In this document: positions 26,802-35,423 of the stretch, piece by piece
How the letters are laid out: each line of letters starts with the position of its first letter
How positions within the stretch are numbered: the first letter of the stretch is position 1
Assembly: GCF_019457535.1 (NCBI RefSeq)
Contig: NZ_CP080417.1
Coordinates: forward strand, 2,728,001 to 2,792,000
Direction: 5' to 3'
DNA from: Shewanella halotolerans
Lineage (GTDB): Bacteria > Pseudomonadota > Gammaproteobacteria > Enterobacterales > Shewanellaceae
Length of the DNA: 64,000 nucleotides
Made by a program: the position numbers and the translations under genes
The notes under the pieces: model-generated
The model's input: the letters and a program-made list of their open reading frames with translations, nothing else
Databases searched by the model: none
What the model was told of the DNA's origin: nothing

Positions 26802-26900
26802 ATCTCGACTCGCATCGTAAATTCGCGGAAGCGAAAATCAAGCATGAAAGATAAGCCATGGATTAGGCTTCCAAAATGGGCTTTGCGGGAAATTGCAGAC

Positions 26901-26934
26901 AAAAAAAAGAGCTGTGATACTAATCACAGCTCTT
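26901..26934 (-). terminator. Intrinsic terminator of the cold-shock gene
   Basis: On the minus strand AAGAGCTGTGAT-N4-ATCACAGCTCTT is followed by eight Ts, about 44 bases after the stop of the cold-shock gene. The 12-base-pair stem is strong. Confidence 0.88.
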
Positions 26935-26977
26935 GGAATTCTGTTTTTAGGTAACCTTAGGTTACCCAAAGGTCAGC

Positions 26978-27184
26978 TTAGATAACAGTTACGTTCTCAG
27001 CTTGTGGACCTTTTTGACCTTGAGTCACAGTGAACTGCACTTTCTGACCTTCGTCTAGAGTTTTGAAACCGTCAGAGTTGATCGCACGGAAGTGTACGAA
27101 AACGTCTGGGCCAGACTCTTGCTCGATAAAACCAAAACCTTTGTCAGAGTTGAACCACTTAACAACGCCAGTAACTTGAGACAT
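26978..27184 (-). CDS. Cold-shock domain protein (CspA family)
   Basis: This 68-residue cold-shock domain protein has RNP1 KGFGFI at 15-20 and RNP2 VFVHF at 28-32, giving the single-stranded RNA/DNA-binding surface of the family. Such proteins act as RNA chaperones. Whether this copy is cold-induced cannot be told from the protein. An AGGA ribosome-binding site lies 8 bases before the ATG. A strong terminator follows and an A/T-rich leader of up to 300 bases precedes it. Confidence 0.93.
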   Translation of the reverse strand: MSQVTGVVKWFNSDKGFGFIEQESGPDVFVHFRAINSDGFKTLDEGQKVQFTVTQGQKGPQAENVTVI

Positions 27185-27486
27185 GATATAAATCCTGTAA
27201 CTAAATAAAATAAAGCCTTAAACGGCAGTAGAGCTGGAAAATGCCGGTATTACTTATGTTAACAGGACGAACTGGTCGTATTGAACACATAAAGTTAAGC
27301 CCAACCTTCAAGCTGAGTTCACTATAAATCATTCTGACCGTATGTCAACAAACATTAAAAGGCGCAAATCCTATTTTTTACTTACATATCTGTCAGTTGT
27401 TACAAAAAAATCTTCTAAAACTTCGTGTAAAAACACTAAGTTTTTTTAAGCGAATAAAAAACACAAATTAAACAAGGATTAACCAG
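27185..27486 (-). promoter_or_regulatory. Leader and promoter region of the cold-shock gene
   Basis: This A/T-rich gap of 302 bases holds no ORF. Cold-shock mRNAs of this family often have long structured leaders, and the length would allow one. I did not find a cold-box sequence or a clear promoter pair, so only the position supports the call. Confidence 0.35.
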
Positions 27487-28299
27487 CTAGCTGGCCCGAA
27501 AGACCTCAAGCTTAAAATCCAGCTCACAGGTCAGGGGCTTGGATGTAAGCAAGGCGCGCTGCGCATCGGTAAATTTCCAATTGTAGGGGGTCATCGCCAG
27601 AAAATAGCCGATATCCGCACCGTCGCTGATGGTCATGGATTGCGCCAGTCGCTCGCTATGCAGACGCTCGAATCCCACTATCTGGCTATCCACCTCGGGA
27701 TTTGGCCTTGGCTGGTCATAGATCACCTGCTTAAGGGCAAAATGATGCTGCGGGCCTGCCGAGACGGTGATCAGGATGGCGCCCGACTTAGCGACGCGTC
27801 TAAGCTCATCATCTTGCGACGGCGCGTAAATACGCAACATGAAGTCGAAACTCTGATCGGCAAAGGGCATCTCGAAACTGCTGGCCACACAAAACTGAAT
27901 ATCCGGATAGCGCTTAGCCGCATATTTAAGGGCCGACTTAGAGATATCCAGGCCACTGAGGCTAAACACCTCGGCGCTTCCCATGGCCTGCAGAAGTCTG
28001 TGGCTGTAATAACCCTCGCCACAACCTATGTCCAGCCCATGGCGAGCCTCACCGGCATATTCCTGCGCCAGGGCATTTACCCTATCGCTCATCGCCTCAT
28101 AGTAGCCCTTGTTGAGAAACTCCCGCCGGGCGAACATCATCTCTTTGTTGTCGCCGGGATCTTTAGAGCGCTTCTTCTGCACCGGCAGCAGGTTGACGTA
28201 ACCCTCTTTAGCACAGTCGAACCTATGATTTGCCTCACAGCACCAGGTGCGATCTATGAGTGACAGCGTGCGCTGACAGATAGGACAAAGGTAATTCAT
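27487..28299 (-). CDS. rlmA: 23S rRNA (guanine-745-N1)-methyltransferase RlmA
   Basis: This 270-residue protein has an N-terminal zinc finger (Cys5, Cys8, Cys21, His25), the linker motif 'KEGYVNLLPVQKKRSKDPGD' typical of RlmA, and a Rossmann methyltransferase domain with the SAM motif 'GLDIGCGEGYYSHRL' near 90-105. It methylates G745 in helix 35 of 23S rRNA. It starts 36 bases after the unknown gene on the same strand, so the two may be cotranscribed. Confidence 0.93.
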   Translation of the reverse strand: MNYLCPICQRTLSLIDRTWCCEANHRFDCAKEGYVNLLPVQKKRSKDPGDNKEMMFARREFLNKGYYEAMSDRVNALAQEYAGEARHGLDIGCGEGYYSHRLLQAMGSAEVFSLSGLDISKSALKYAAKRYPDIQFCVASSFEMPFADQSFDFMLRIYAPSQDDELRRVAKSGAILITVSAGPQHHFALKQVIYDQPRPNPEVDSQIVGFERLHSERLAQSMTISDGADIGYFLAMTPYNWKFTDAQRALLTSKPLTCELDFKLEVFRAS

Positions 28300-28334
28300 T
28301 ACAATATTCCAATACTAGTCGGGTCATAAACCGA

Positions 28335-29153
28335 CTAGTCGTCTAAAAACATCTGCTCAACCATTAGGTTAAGTTCGGGTGGTGCCAGCAGCTGATAGGA
28401 CTCCAGCTTGCGCTGTAGCGCCTCGAGATCCTCATGCTGATTGGCGGCATGCTGCCAGTTAGGGCGCTGTACCTTCTGGTAATAATGATGGGACAATAAC
28501 TGCTTCTTACGCAGCAACTGCTCATCCACCTTGGTCACCTCGCTTAAGATCACCCCGTGCTGCTTCACATCACCGTGGTTGGCAAAATGAGCCAGCTCCT
28601 GACGAACCAGCTCTATCTCACCTATCTCCAGCAGCAGCGCCTCGGCGTTTTGGCTGAGATCTTCCGCCCGGGCAAGTACCGCCTTGGCTCTTCGCAGCTC
28701 CAGGGGACCGCCAAAGAGTCTCAGGTCGCGCTCCAGGGTCACCAGCAACCATTTCTGATCAAACTGCGGCCGAAAGCACACGCTATCGCCCTGGGCCTCA
28801 ACCGCTATCACCAGACCTTTACGTAACCTGTCGGCGCACATCACGGGTGAGATCCCAAGTGCGCTAAACAGACGCCAGCCCTGACCGTGGGAGCGGTGTA
28901 AGATCTCCTCTTGAGGCATTGCTGCATCAAGCGCAGGCGCCTCCCCGGACACTAGCTCGCAGATGAGGTAAGGATGGGATCTTAAGATCAAGCCCTTTTC
29001 ACTGCAGGCCTGGGTCACCACGCATTCGAGCAGGTGTCCCCCCATGGTCTGCAGCAGGCTAAAATCGCTCACCGACTCACGCAAACGCAGATGCAACTGA
29101 CGCCTCTGGGTCAGTTCGATAAATTGTGGCTGAGTCAGTAAGGGTTCAAACAT
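28335..29153 (-). CDS. Conserved protein of unknown function
   Basis: I do not recognise the family. From the ATG at 29153 (GAGGA nine bases upstream) the protein has 272 residues; a longer frame to 29213 has no ribosome-binding site. It is soluble, with no signal peptide or membrane segment. The N-terminal half has alternating hydrophobic residues typical of beta strands ('GLILRSHPYLICELVSGE', 'LVIAVEAQGDSVCFRP'), and the last 120 residues are helical and charged with a possible coiled coil. It is upstream of rlmA and divergent from sbcB. Confidence 0.55.
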   Translation of the reverse strand: MFEPLLTQPQFIELTQRRQLHLRLRESVSDFSLLQTMGGHLLECVVTQACSEKGLILRSHPYLICELVSGEAPALDAAMPQEEILHRSHGQGWRLFSALGISPVMCADRLRKGLVIAVEAQGDSVCFRPQFDQKWLLVTLERDLRLFGGPLELRRAKAVLARAEDLSQNAEALLLEIGEIELVRQELAHFANHGDVKQHGVILSEVTKVDEQLLRKKQLLSHHYYQKVQRPNWQHAANQHEDLEALQRKLESYQLLAPPELNLMVEQMFLDD

Positions 29154-29281
29154 CGGGTTATTCCTCGTTAGCCGACCATTGTAACTGGCCAACTGAGCCG
29201 CTGCCAACTTCAAAATGACGCGATTTCAATCAAATAGGGAAAATAAATCGTTAAATTAGTGCAGGCGCAAACTAGGGTGCT

Positions 29282-30730
29282 ATGATAAGTGCCACTATTC
29301 ACACGCTACCTTACGCTATGCCTGCAAATAACCTTCCCAGCATCTTCTGGCACGACTACGAGACCTTCGGCGCAAACCCGGCCAAAGACAGGCCGTCTCA
29401 GTTTGCCGGTATTCGAACCGATATGGATCTCAACATCATCTCTGAGCCGGTGACCTTCTACTGCAAGCTGGCCAGCGACTACCTGCCCTCGCCTGAGGCG
29501 ATCCTTATTACCGGGATCACGCCCCAGCTCGCCAATCTCAAGGGGATGCCGGAAGCAGAGTTTATGGCCAGGATCAATAGCGAGTTTTCCCAACCCAACA
29601 CCTGTGTGGCCGGCTATAACTCGCTGCGATTCGACGATGAGGTGACCCGTTACGGTTTTTACCGCAACTTTTTTGATCCCTATGCGCGGGAATGGCAGAA
29701 CGGCAACAGCCGCTGGGACATCATAGATCTGGTACGCGCCTGTTATGCGCTAAGGCCCGAAGGCATCAATTGGCCCGAGAAGGAAGATGGCAGCCCGAGT
29801 TTTAAGCTTGAACACCTCACACAGGCCAACAGCTTAAGCCATGACAAGGCTCACGACGCCATGTCAGATGTGTACGCCACCATCGCCATGGCCAAACTGA
29901 TTAAAGAGCGTCAGCCAAAGCTGTTCGACTACTACTTCAATCTGCGTAAGAAGAATGAAGTGAACAAGCAGATAGACGTGCTAAACATGCAGCCTCTGGT
30001 ACATGTCAGCTCCAAGATCAGCGCCCTTCACGGCTGTACCACGCTGATCGCGCCCGTGGCTCACCATAGCACCAATAAGAATGCGATCATCTGCGTCAAT
30101 CTGGCCATGGATGTCACGCCGCTGATTGAACTAAGCGCCGATGAGATCCGCGAGCGCATGTATACCCCAAGGGCCGATCTCGCCAGCGACGAGCTGCCAA
30201 TCGGTCTGAAGCAGCTACACATCAACAAGTGTCCCTTTATCGCAACCGCCAAGACACTCACAGACGGCAACGCCCAGCGTTTAGAGATAGACAAAGAATT
30301 TGCCCGCGCCCAATACAAGCGCCTGCGTCAACATCCTGAGATCAGAGAGAAACTGGTGGCCGTCTTCGATACCGAGCATGGTAATGAGATAAGCGATCCG
30401 GATCTGCAGCTCTACAGCGGCGGCTTCTTCAGTCACGCCGACAAGAGCAAGATGGAGATCATACGTCATACGGCGCCGCAACACTTAGCCGCGCTGGAGC
30501 TCGACTTTGATGACGAGCGTCTGCCGGAGATGCTGTTTCGCTACCGCGCCCGCAACTATCCGGAAACCCTGGATGATACCGAGCAGCAACGTTGGCGCAC
30601 CTTCTGTCAGTCACGCCTGAATGATCCTGACTATATGATTAAGCTGGAAACCTTGGTCAATCACACAGAGGCTGACGAAGAAAAACAGAAGTTATTGACG
30701 GCTTTGTGTCATTATCTTAGCAACCTGTAG
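29282..30730 (+). CDS. sbcB: Exodeoxyribonuclease I
   Basis: This 482-residue protein (E. coli ExoI has 475) degrades single-stranded DNA 3' to 5' and takes part in recombination and mismatch repair. The DEDD exonuclease block 'FWHDYETFGANPAKDRPSQF' carries Asp25 and Glu27, and 'HDAMSDVYATIAMAKL' supplies a later active-site aspartate. The SH3-like and C-terminal parts follow at the usual lengths. I kept the ATG at 29282, behind AGGGTG; a second ATG at 29318 has no ribosome-binding site. Confidence 0.95.
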   Translation: MISATIHTLPYAMPANNLPSIFWHDYETFGANPAKDRPSQFAGIRTDMDLNIISEPVTFYCKLASDYLPSPEAILITGITPQLANLKGMPEAEFMARINSEFSQPNTCVAGYNSLRFDDEVTRYGFYRNFFDPYAREWQNGNSRWDIIDLVRACYALRPEGINWPEKEDGSPSFKLEHLTQANSLSHDKAHDAMSDVYATIAMAKLIKERQPKLFDYYFNLRKKNEVNKQIDVLNMQPLVHVSSKISALHGCTTLIAPVAHHSTNKNAIICVNLAMDVTPLIELSADEIRERMYTPRADLASDELPIGLKQLHINKCPFIATAKTLTDGNAQRLEIDKEFARAQYKRLRQHPEIREKLVAVFDTEHGNEISDPDLQLYSGGFFSHADKSKMEIIRHTAPQHLAALELDFDDERLPEMLFRYRARNYPETLDDTEQQRWRTFCQSRLNDPDYMIKLETLVNHTEADEEKQKLLTALCHYLSNL

Positions 30731-30847
30731 CCGAAATTGCGGTGATTTGGGGGAAATGGCGATCAAAATGGGCGTCAGATCCCGTTTTCATGGTAACTTA
30801 GTTACTAAAATGATTTTCCAATAGCTTAACAATTAAGGATCAAGCTC

Positions 30848-31738
30848 ATGCAAGATAGATTTGTTCACTGCATAGCTCAACTGCCTAAACCTTTGGCAGA
30901 TCAATTAGTCCCTTTATTGAACCAGGACTTTGTGGGGCATATGGACGCCCAGCAGATAGCTGACTTAGCCGCGGCCACTGAGATGAGTCAGGATGAGTTG
31001 CTGTTAGCCCTGCTGCCCATCGCCGCCGCACTTGCCAAGCCGCCCATTAGCGAGTTTTATGTGGGCGCCATCGCCAAGGGCGCCAGCGGTGACATCTACA
31101 TGGGGGCCAACCTGGAACTAGACGGCGAAGCCCTGTTCCATAGCGTCCATGCCGAGCAGAGCGCCATCAGCCACGCCTGGTTAAGCGGTGAGACAGGCAT
31201 CGAAGATATCATAGTCAACGCCTCTCCCTGTGGTCATTGCCGCCAATTCATGAACGAGTTAGTCGAGGGGCAAGCCATCCGCATCCACCTGCCGGAGCAG
31301 GCGACTCAGCCCTTGTCTCACTATCTGCCCTACGCCTTTGGTCCGGCCGATCTGAATATCAAGACGCCACTGCTCTCCAAACAGCAACACGAGTTTGCCC
31401 TGGAAAGCGCCGATCCCATGATCATCGAGGCGCTGGATCATCTGAGCCTGAGCTACGCGCCCTATAGTGAAAGCTATGCCGCAGTGGTGTTAGAGACCCG
31501 AGATGGCGCGACCTTCTGCGGCCGCTATGCGGAAAATGCCGCCTTCAACCCTTCCATGCTGCCGATGCAGATGGCACTGTCGGCCATGGCCAGACATAAC
31601 CGTGATTTCAGCGAGATCAACCGCGCCGTGTTGATCGAATCCAGTCAGGGCAAGATCTCCCTGGTAGGCGCCACCATGGATGCCCTGCACGCGGTTGCCG
31701 CCGTAGAGCTTGAACACATCATGGTCGATCCGGTTTAA
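30848..31738 (+). CDS. cdd: Cytidine deaminase (long, E. coli type)
   Basis: This 296-residue enzyme deaminates cytidine and deoxycytidine to the uridine forms for pyrimidine salvage. Catalytic residues are intact in the N-terminal domain: His101 and Glu103 (HAEQ), Cys128 and Cys131 (PCGHC) for zinc. The C-terminal half is the degenerate second domain of the two-domain dimeric class. AAGGA lies 8 bases before the ATG. A terminator follows 31 bases after the stop. Confidence 0.96.
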   Translation: MQDRFVHCIAQLPKPLADQLVPLLNQDFVGHMDAQQIADLAAATEMSQDELLLALLPIAAALAKPPISEFYVGAIAKGASGDIYMGANLELDGEALFHSVHAEQSAISHAWLSGETGIEDIIVNASPCGHCRQFMNELVEGQAIRIHLPEQATQPLSHYLPYAFGPADLNIKTPLLSKQQHEFALESADPMIIEALDHLSLSYAPYSESYAAVVLETRDGATFCGRYAENAAFNPSMLPMQMALSAMARHNRDFSEINRAVLIESSQGKISLVGATMDALHAVAAVELEHIMVDPV

Positions 31739-31763
31739 GGCCTGGTTCAACGCCTTGAGGATC

Positions 31764-31795
31764 AAAAAAAAGGACTGCTTGGCAGTCCTTTTTAT
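31764..31795. terminator. Intrinsic terminator between cdd and the dehydrogenase gene
   Basis: AAGGACTGC-TTG-GCAGTCCTT (31770-31790) is followed by Ts on the plus strand and preceded by an A-run, so it can act on both strands. It serves cdd and, from the other side, the minus-strand dehydrogenase. Confidence 0.85.
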
Positions 31796-31833
31796 TATCT
31801 AATAAGCAGGTTATCGATACCTTGATGGTGGCA

Positions 31834-32709
31834 TTAGCCGCGACTCTTCTCCAGACGCGCTAACAGGCTTGAGGTATCCCAGCGCTGTCCACCCTGAGCC
31901 TGAACCTCACTATAGAACTGATCCACCAGCGCGGTTAACGGCAGGTGTGAGCCGTTACGGCGCGCCTCGTCCAAGGCGATGCCTAAATCTTTGCGCATCC
32001 AGTCGACGGCGAAACCAAAGTCATATTGACCCTGCCACATGGTTTGATAGCGATTCTCCATCTGCCAAGATTGTGCGGCGCCTTTGCTGATCACCTCAAC
32101 CACCTTCTCGCCGTCTAGGCCGGCGCTGCGAGCAAAATGCAAGCCTTCGGCCAGCCCCTGTACCACACCAGCGATACAGATCTGATTCACCATCTTAGTC
32201 AGCTGACCGCTGCCCACTTCACCCAGCAACTCGGCGCAGCGAGCGTAGGCCTGCATCACCGGCTTGGCAGCCTCGAAATTGGCCGCTTCTCCGCCCACCA
32301 TGACGGTCAGCACGCCGTTCTCGGCGCCGGCCTGTCCGCCAGAAACTGGCGCATCGATAAAGCCAACCCCTTTGGCCTTAGCCGCGGCGCCAAGTTCGCG
32401 CGCGACATCTGCCGATGCCGTGGTATGGTCCACCAGTATGCTACCCGGTGCCATGGCCGCCAGTGCGCCGGTATCGCCCAGTACCACAGAGCGCAGATCG
32501 TCATCGTTACCGACACAGACAAACACAAAATCTTGTCCCTTGGCGGCCTCATTTGGGGTGGCACACCAGTTACCGCCATAGGTATCACACCAGGCCTGCG
32601 CCTTGGCTTGAGTACGGTTGTAGACAGTTACCTCATGACCATGCTTCACCAGATGCCCCGCCATAGGGTATCCCATCACGCCTAATCCTAAAAATGCTAC
32701 CTTTGCCAT
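31834..32709 (-). CDS. NAD(P)-dependent beta-hydroxyacid dehydrogenase (HIBADH/GarR family)
   Basis: From the ATG at 32709 (AGGA six bases upstream) this is 291 residues; the 70 extra residues of the longest frame overlap the kinase gene and look non-coding. The Rossmann start 'VAFLGLGVMGYPMAGHL', the substrate motif 'DAPVSGGQAGAENGVLTVMVGG' and the catalytic lysine in 'GSGQLTKMVNQ' place it among 3-hydroxyisobutyrate and tartronate-semialdehyde reductases. Exact substrate is open. It lies 23 bases after an FGGY kinase gene, likely in the same operon. Confidence 0.88.
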   Translation of the reverse strand: MAKVAFLGLGVMGYPMAGHLVKHGHEVTVYNRTQAKAQAWCDTYGGNWCATPNEAAKGQDFVFVCVGNDDDLRSVVLGDTGALAAMAPGSILVDHTTASADVARELGAAAKAKGVGFIDAPVSGGQAGAENGVLTVMVGGEAANFEAAKPVMQAYARCAELLGEVGSGQLTKMVNQICIAGVVQGLAEGLHFARSAGLDGEKVVEVISKGAAQSWQMENRYQTMWQGQYDFGFAVDWMRKDLGIALDEARRNGSHLPLTALVDQFYSEVQAQGGQRWDTSSLLARLEKSRG

Positions 32710-32732
32710 CTTCTGTCCTATCTCTTTGTTGT

Positions 32733-34316
32733 TTAATACTGCCTGTTCACCTTTTTGAAGAAAGGTTTTATTTGGGGGTACAAGGCCTCGAAGGCTGTAA
32801 ATACGCGGGCATATTGTGCCACATGCGCGGCCTTGGGTTCGAATTTTTCGCCAAGGCGGCGCATCTGACCTCTGGCACTGGCGAGATCTGGATAGATCCC
32901 CGCGCCCACGGCGCAGCACATGGCGGCGCCAAGGCCCGAAGCTTCATGCAACGATAAACGCTCCACGGGACGATTAAAAATATCGGCGCACATCTGCATC
33001 ACCAAGTCGCTCTGGGCGCCGCCGCCCGTAATGCGAACCACCTTGAAGGGTGAGCCCTTGAGTCTTTCCAAGCGAAGCAGCCCCTGTTTGAGGGTCATCA
33101 GGATCCCTTCGATGGCGGCGCGGTACAGGTGCAGCCTGCCATGCTCTGGGGTAAAGCCGACTATACTGCCTCTCGCCTCAGGGCCTGGATAGATAACGCC
33201 CTGGGCCCAGAGCGGGCTCAGCAAAAGACCATCTGCGCCCACAGGCACCTTGGCAATAGCCTGGGTGATATACTGCTCAGGACTGATGCCAAGCCCGCTT
33301 GCCTCGTCCACATCCTGGGCGCCAAACTGCTCGATGAGCCAGCTCAGTAGCCAGAAGCCACGCTCTAGCTGGATCTCGGTAATATAGTCATTTGCTTCAA
33401 TCGAGGGAAAGGCGGGAAGATAACGATAGGCCTCGCGGTAGCGCTCACCGCCCCAGGCAAGTATGGCCGCGCTACCAAGGCTAATACAGGCAATCTCCTC
33501 TTCACCACAACCCGCGGCGTAGACTTCGCAGGCCTTATCGGCACCTGCGCCATAGACGGTAAGGCCAGGTGCTAAGCCGGTATCCTTAGCGAAATGCTCA
33601 CTCACCTGCCCCATGCTCTTTGTCGGGGCGATCAAGGGCACCATCTGCGATGGACGACAAGCCAGCGCCTGCCAACGCCAGCTGCGTGGATTAGCCCAGG
33701 CTTTGCGGCGATAATCGAAGGGCAGATAGGCGACCTGTGAGGCCTGACTATCAACCAGCCTCCCGGTGATCTGTCCGATGAGGTAGCCGCTTAGCAGGCC
33801 CACCTTATCCGCAGCAGCTAACCTGTCTTTTTGATGCTCTAGAAGATAGTTCACCTTAGCGGTGTGCCGCAGATAGGCGATACGCCGACCAAGACCGATA
33901 CAGAAAAATCCCAGACGATAGTACCAGGCCATGGGGGGCAGATTATCACTCGCCAGGCGTCTGTCGGACCACATGTAGACGGGCGATATCGCCTGCCCCG
34001 CGTCATCGAGCAGCACAGTGCAGGCCCTCTGGGTGGTCAGCGCCATCCCCTTGATCTGACTAGGCAACACCTGAGTGTGCTCAAACAGGCCGCGGACCAC
34101 ATCCACCAGTTGGCGATAGCAATAATCGGCCGATTGTTCACTCTCGCCAGGCGCGCCTTCACGATAGGGCTGTACGACATGCTGCCGTTTAGCGACTAGC
34201 TGTCCCTGGCGGTCGAACACTAAGGCCCTAACGCTCTGGGTGCCATAATCCAGGGCGAGAAAATAGGGATTCTCGCCCGTGCTTGCAGTAGAAGCGGGAG
34301 TTGAAGTTAAGGTCAT
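32733..34316 (-). CDS. FGGY-family carbohydrate kinase
   Basis: This protein of about 527 residues has the FGGY kinase layout: an ATP-binding start 'FLALDYGTQSVRALVFD', a middle part with 'AGADKACEVYAAGCG', and a C-terminal domain with 'VRITGGGAQSDLVMQMCADI' and 'SGLGAAMCCAVGAG'. Glycerol, xylulose and related kinases belong here; the sugar cannot be assigned. I chose ATG at 34316; an alternative TTG lies two codons upstream. It is 23 bases from a thioesterase gene (upstream) and 23 bases from a dehydrogenase gene (downstream) on the same strand. Confidence 0.87.
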   Translation of the reverse strand: MTLTSTPASTASTGENPYFLALDYGTQSVRALVFDRQGQLVAKRQHVVQPYREGAPGESEQSADYCYRQLVDVVRGLFEHTQVLPSQIKGMALTTQRACTVLLDDAGQAISPVYMWSDRRLASDNLPPMAWYYRLGFFCIGLGRRIAYLRHTAKVNYLLEHQKDRLAAADKVGLLSGYLIGQITGRLVDSQASQVAYLPFDYRRKAWANPRSWRWQALACRPSQMVPLIAPTKSMGQVSEHFAKDTGLAPGLTVYGAGADKACEVYAAGCGEEEIACISLGSAAILAWGGERYREAYRYLPAFPSIEANDYITEIQLERGFWLLSWLIEQFGAQDVDEASGLGISPEQYITQAIAKVPVGADGLLLSPLWAQGVIYPGPEARGSIVGFTPEHGRLHLYRAAIEGILMTLKQGLLRLERLKGSPFKVVRITGGGAQSDLVMQMCADIFNRPVERLSLHEASGLGAAMCCAVGAGIYPDLASARGQMRRLGEKFEPKAAHVAQYARVFTAFEALYPQIKPFFKKVNRQY

Positions 34317-34339
34317 AGACAATAATAAAAGACCAAAGC

Positions 34340-34819
34340 CTAAGGCTTAAGGTGGGCCTCCATCTCGGCGCCGATCTTCTTGCGCATCTCCATCAGGCGG
34401 ATGGCAGAGTCGCGCATCACCTTATCCGACTCGGTAACGGGGATCCATTCAGGCACTGGGGAGGGTTGACCAGAATCGTCCACCGCCACCATGATCACGA
34501 TACAGTGGGTGGTAAGATGTCGCTCTGGATGTTTGGGGTCGCCTGCCTTCACGTCTATTCCCAGGTGCATCGAGGTGCGACCTGTATAGATCACCTTGGC
34601 TCCCACCTCGACGATATTGCCCACATGAATGGGTTTGACGAAACGTATTCCCCCGGCGTAGGCGGTGATACAGTACTTACCGCTCCACCCCGCCGCGCAG
34701 GCATAGGCGGCTAAATCGATCCATTTCATGACCGCGCCACCATGGACCTTGCCACCAAAGTTTACATCGGCCGGCTCGGCCAAAAATCGCAGGGTGATCT
34801 CTCTATCTTGTCCCGCCAT
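34340..34819 (-). CDS. Hotdog-fold acyl-CoA thioesterase
   Basis: This 159-residue hotdog protein has the motif 'NFGGKVHGGAVMKWIDLAAYACA', matching the YciA/ACOT type of acyl-CoA thioesterase, which hydrolyses acyl-CoA to free acid and CoA. I chose ATG at 34819, which has AAGG eight bases upstream; GTG at 34828 is less likely. It lies 23 bases before the FGGY kinase gene and 86 bases after a small membrane protein gene, with the fatty-acid synthesis cluster further upstream. Confidence 0.9.
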   Translation of the reverse strand: MAGQDREITLRFLAEPADVNFGGKVHGGAVMKWIDLAAYACAAGWSGKYCITAYAGGIRFVKPIHVGNIVEVGAKVIYTGRTSMHLGIDVKAGDPKHPERHLTTHCIVIMVAVDDSGQPSPVPEWIPVTESDKVMRDSAIRLMEMRKKIGAEMEAHLKP

Positions 34820-34905
34820 CACAGCCACCTTATCTCATTGATTAAAACTAAAGTGTACTGCAAATACCTTGGCGATAGTAACTAAGAATCATGCGATTAG
34901 CGCAA

Positions 34906-35265
34906 TTATCCCCAATTGATCACCGCAAGGCAGGCCGCAAGGATCAGCGGTAGACTCAGCCGAAACAGCCAAAGCAGGGCTTGCTCGCCAAAAATGCTTG
35001 AAACCTTGACGAAACGATACAGGCCGATCCCCAGCAGGAACAGCACAAGTACCTCGACGCCGGCGGCTAGGTTGGTCTCTCCGCCGCTATAGATGGCGGT
35101 GACCAGCAGCGCAAACCACACAGTGGCAAAGGCCGCAGAGGCAAGAATAAATGTCTTGAGGCCTACAGGCAGGCTAAAGGAATGCTCACCACGAATGAGT
35201 CCATTGAGGTTAGCGGTGAGTAGACCAACCAAGGGCATTAACGGAACAACGACAGGATTTAACAC
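34906..35265 (-). CDS. Small membrane protein of unknown function
   Basis: I do not recognise the family. The 119-residue protein has three membrane segments at about 38-58, 66-84 and 96-117 after a hydrophobic start. The start is GTG at 35265; no ribosome-binding site stands out. It is on the same strand as the thioesterase, FGGY kinase and dehydrogenase genes and could head that set. A terminator for fabF lies just upstream. Confidence 0.6.
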   Translation of the reverse strand: MLNPVVVPLMPLVGLLTANLNGLIRGEHSFSLPVGLKTFILASAAFATVWFALLVTAIYSGGETNLAAGVEVLVLFLLGIGLYRFVKVSSIFGEQALLWLFRLSLPLILAACLAVINWG

Positions 35266-35380
35266 TTTGACACCATCAGAGTGAAGTTAACAGAGCCAGA
35301 TTATCCGCCCAGATGTAGTCGCTGCCAAGAGAGATGAATTAAGCTTCATCCCGGCGCCATTTCGCCTTCATTCAAACATA

Positions 35381-35408
35381 AAAAAAGCACCATTAAGGTG
35401 CTTTTTTA
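35381..35408. terminator. Intrinsic terminator at the end of the fab cluster
   Basis: AAGCACC-ATTAA-GGTGCTT has A-runs and T-runs on both sides; on the minus strand it follows the fabF stop by 15-20 bases. It marks the end of the fatty-acid synthesis transcript and separates it from the small membrane protein gene. Confidence 0.85.
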
Positions 35409-35423
35409 CTTAAAAACTGAGGC

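Noticed and set aside
32710..32919. 70-residue N-terminal extension of the HIBADH-type dehydrogenase
   Set aside because: The extension overlaps the kinase gene, has no conserved sequence, and a good ribosome-binding site precedes the internal ATG at 32709.
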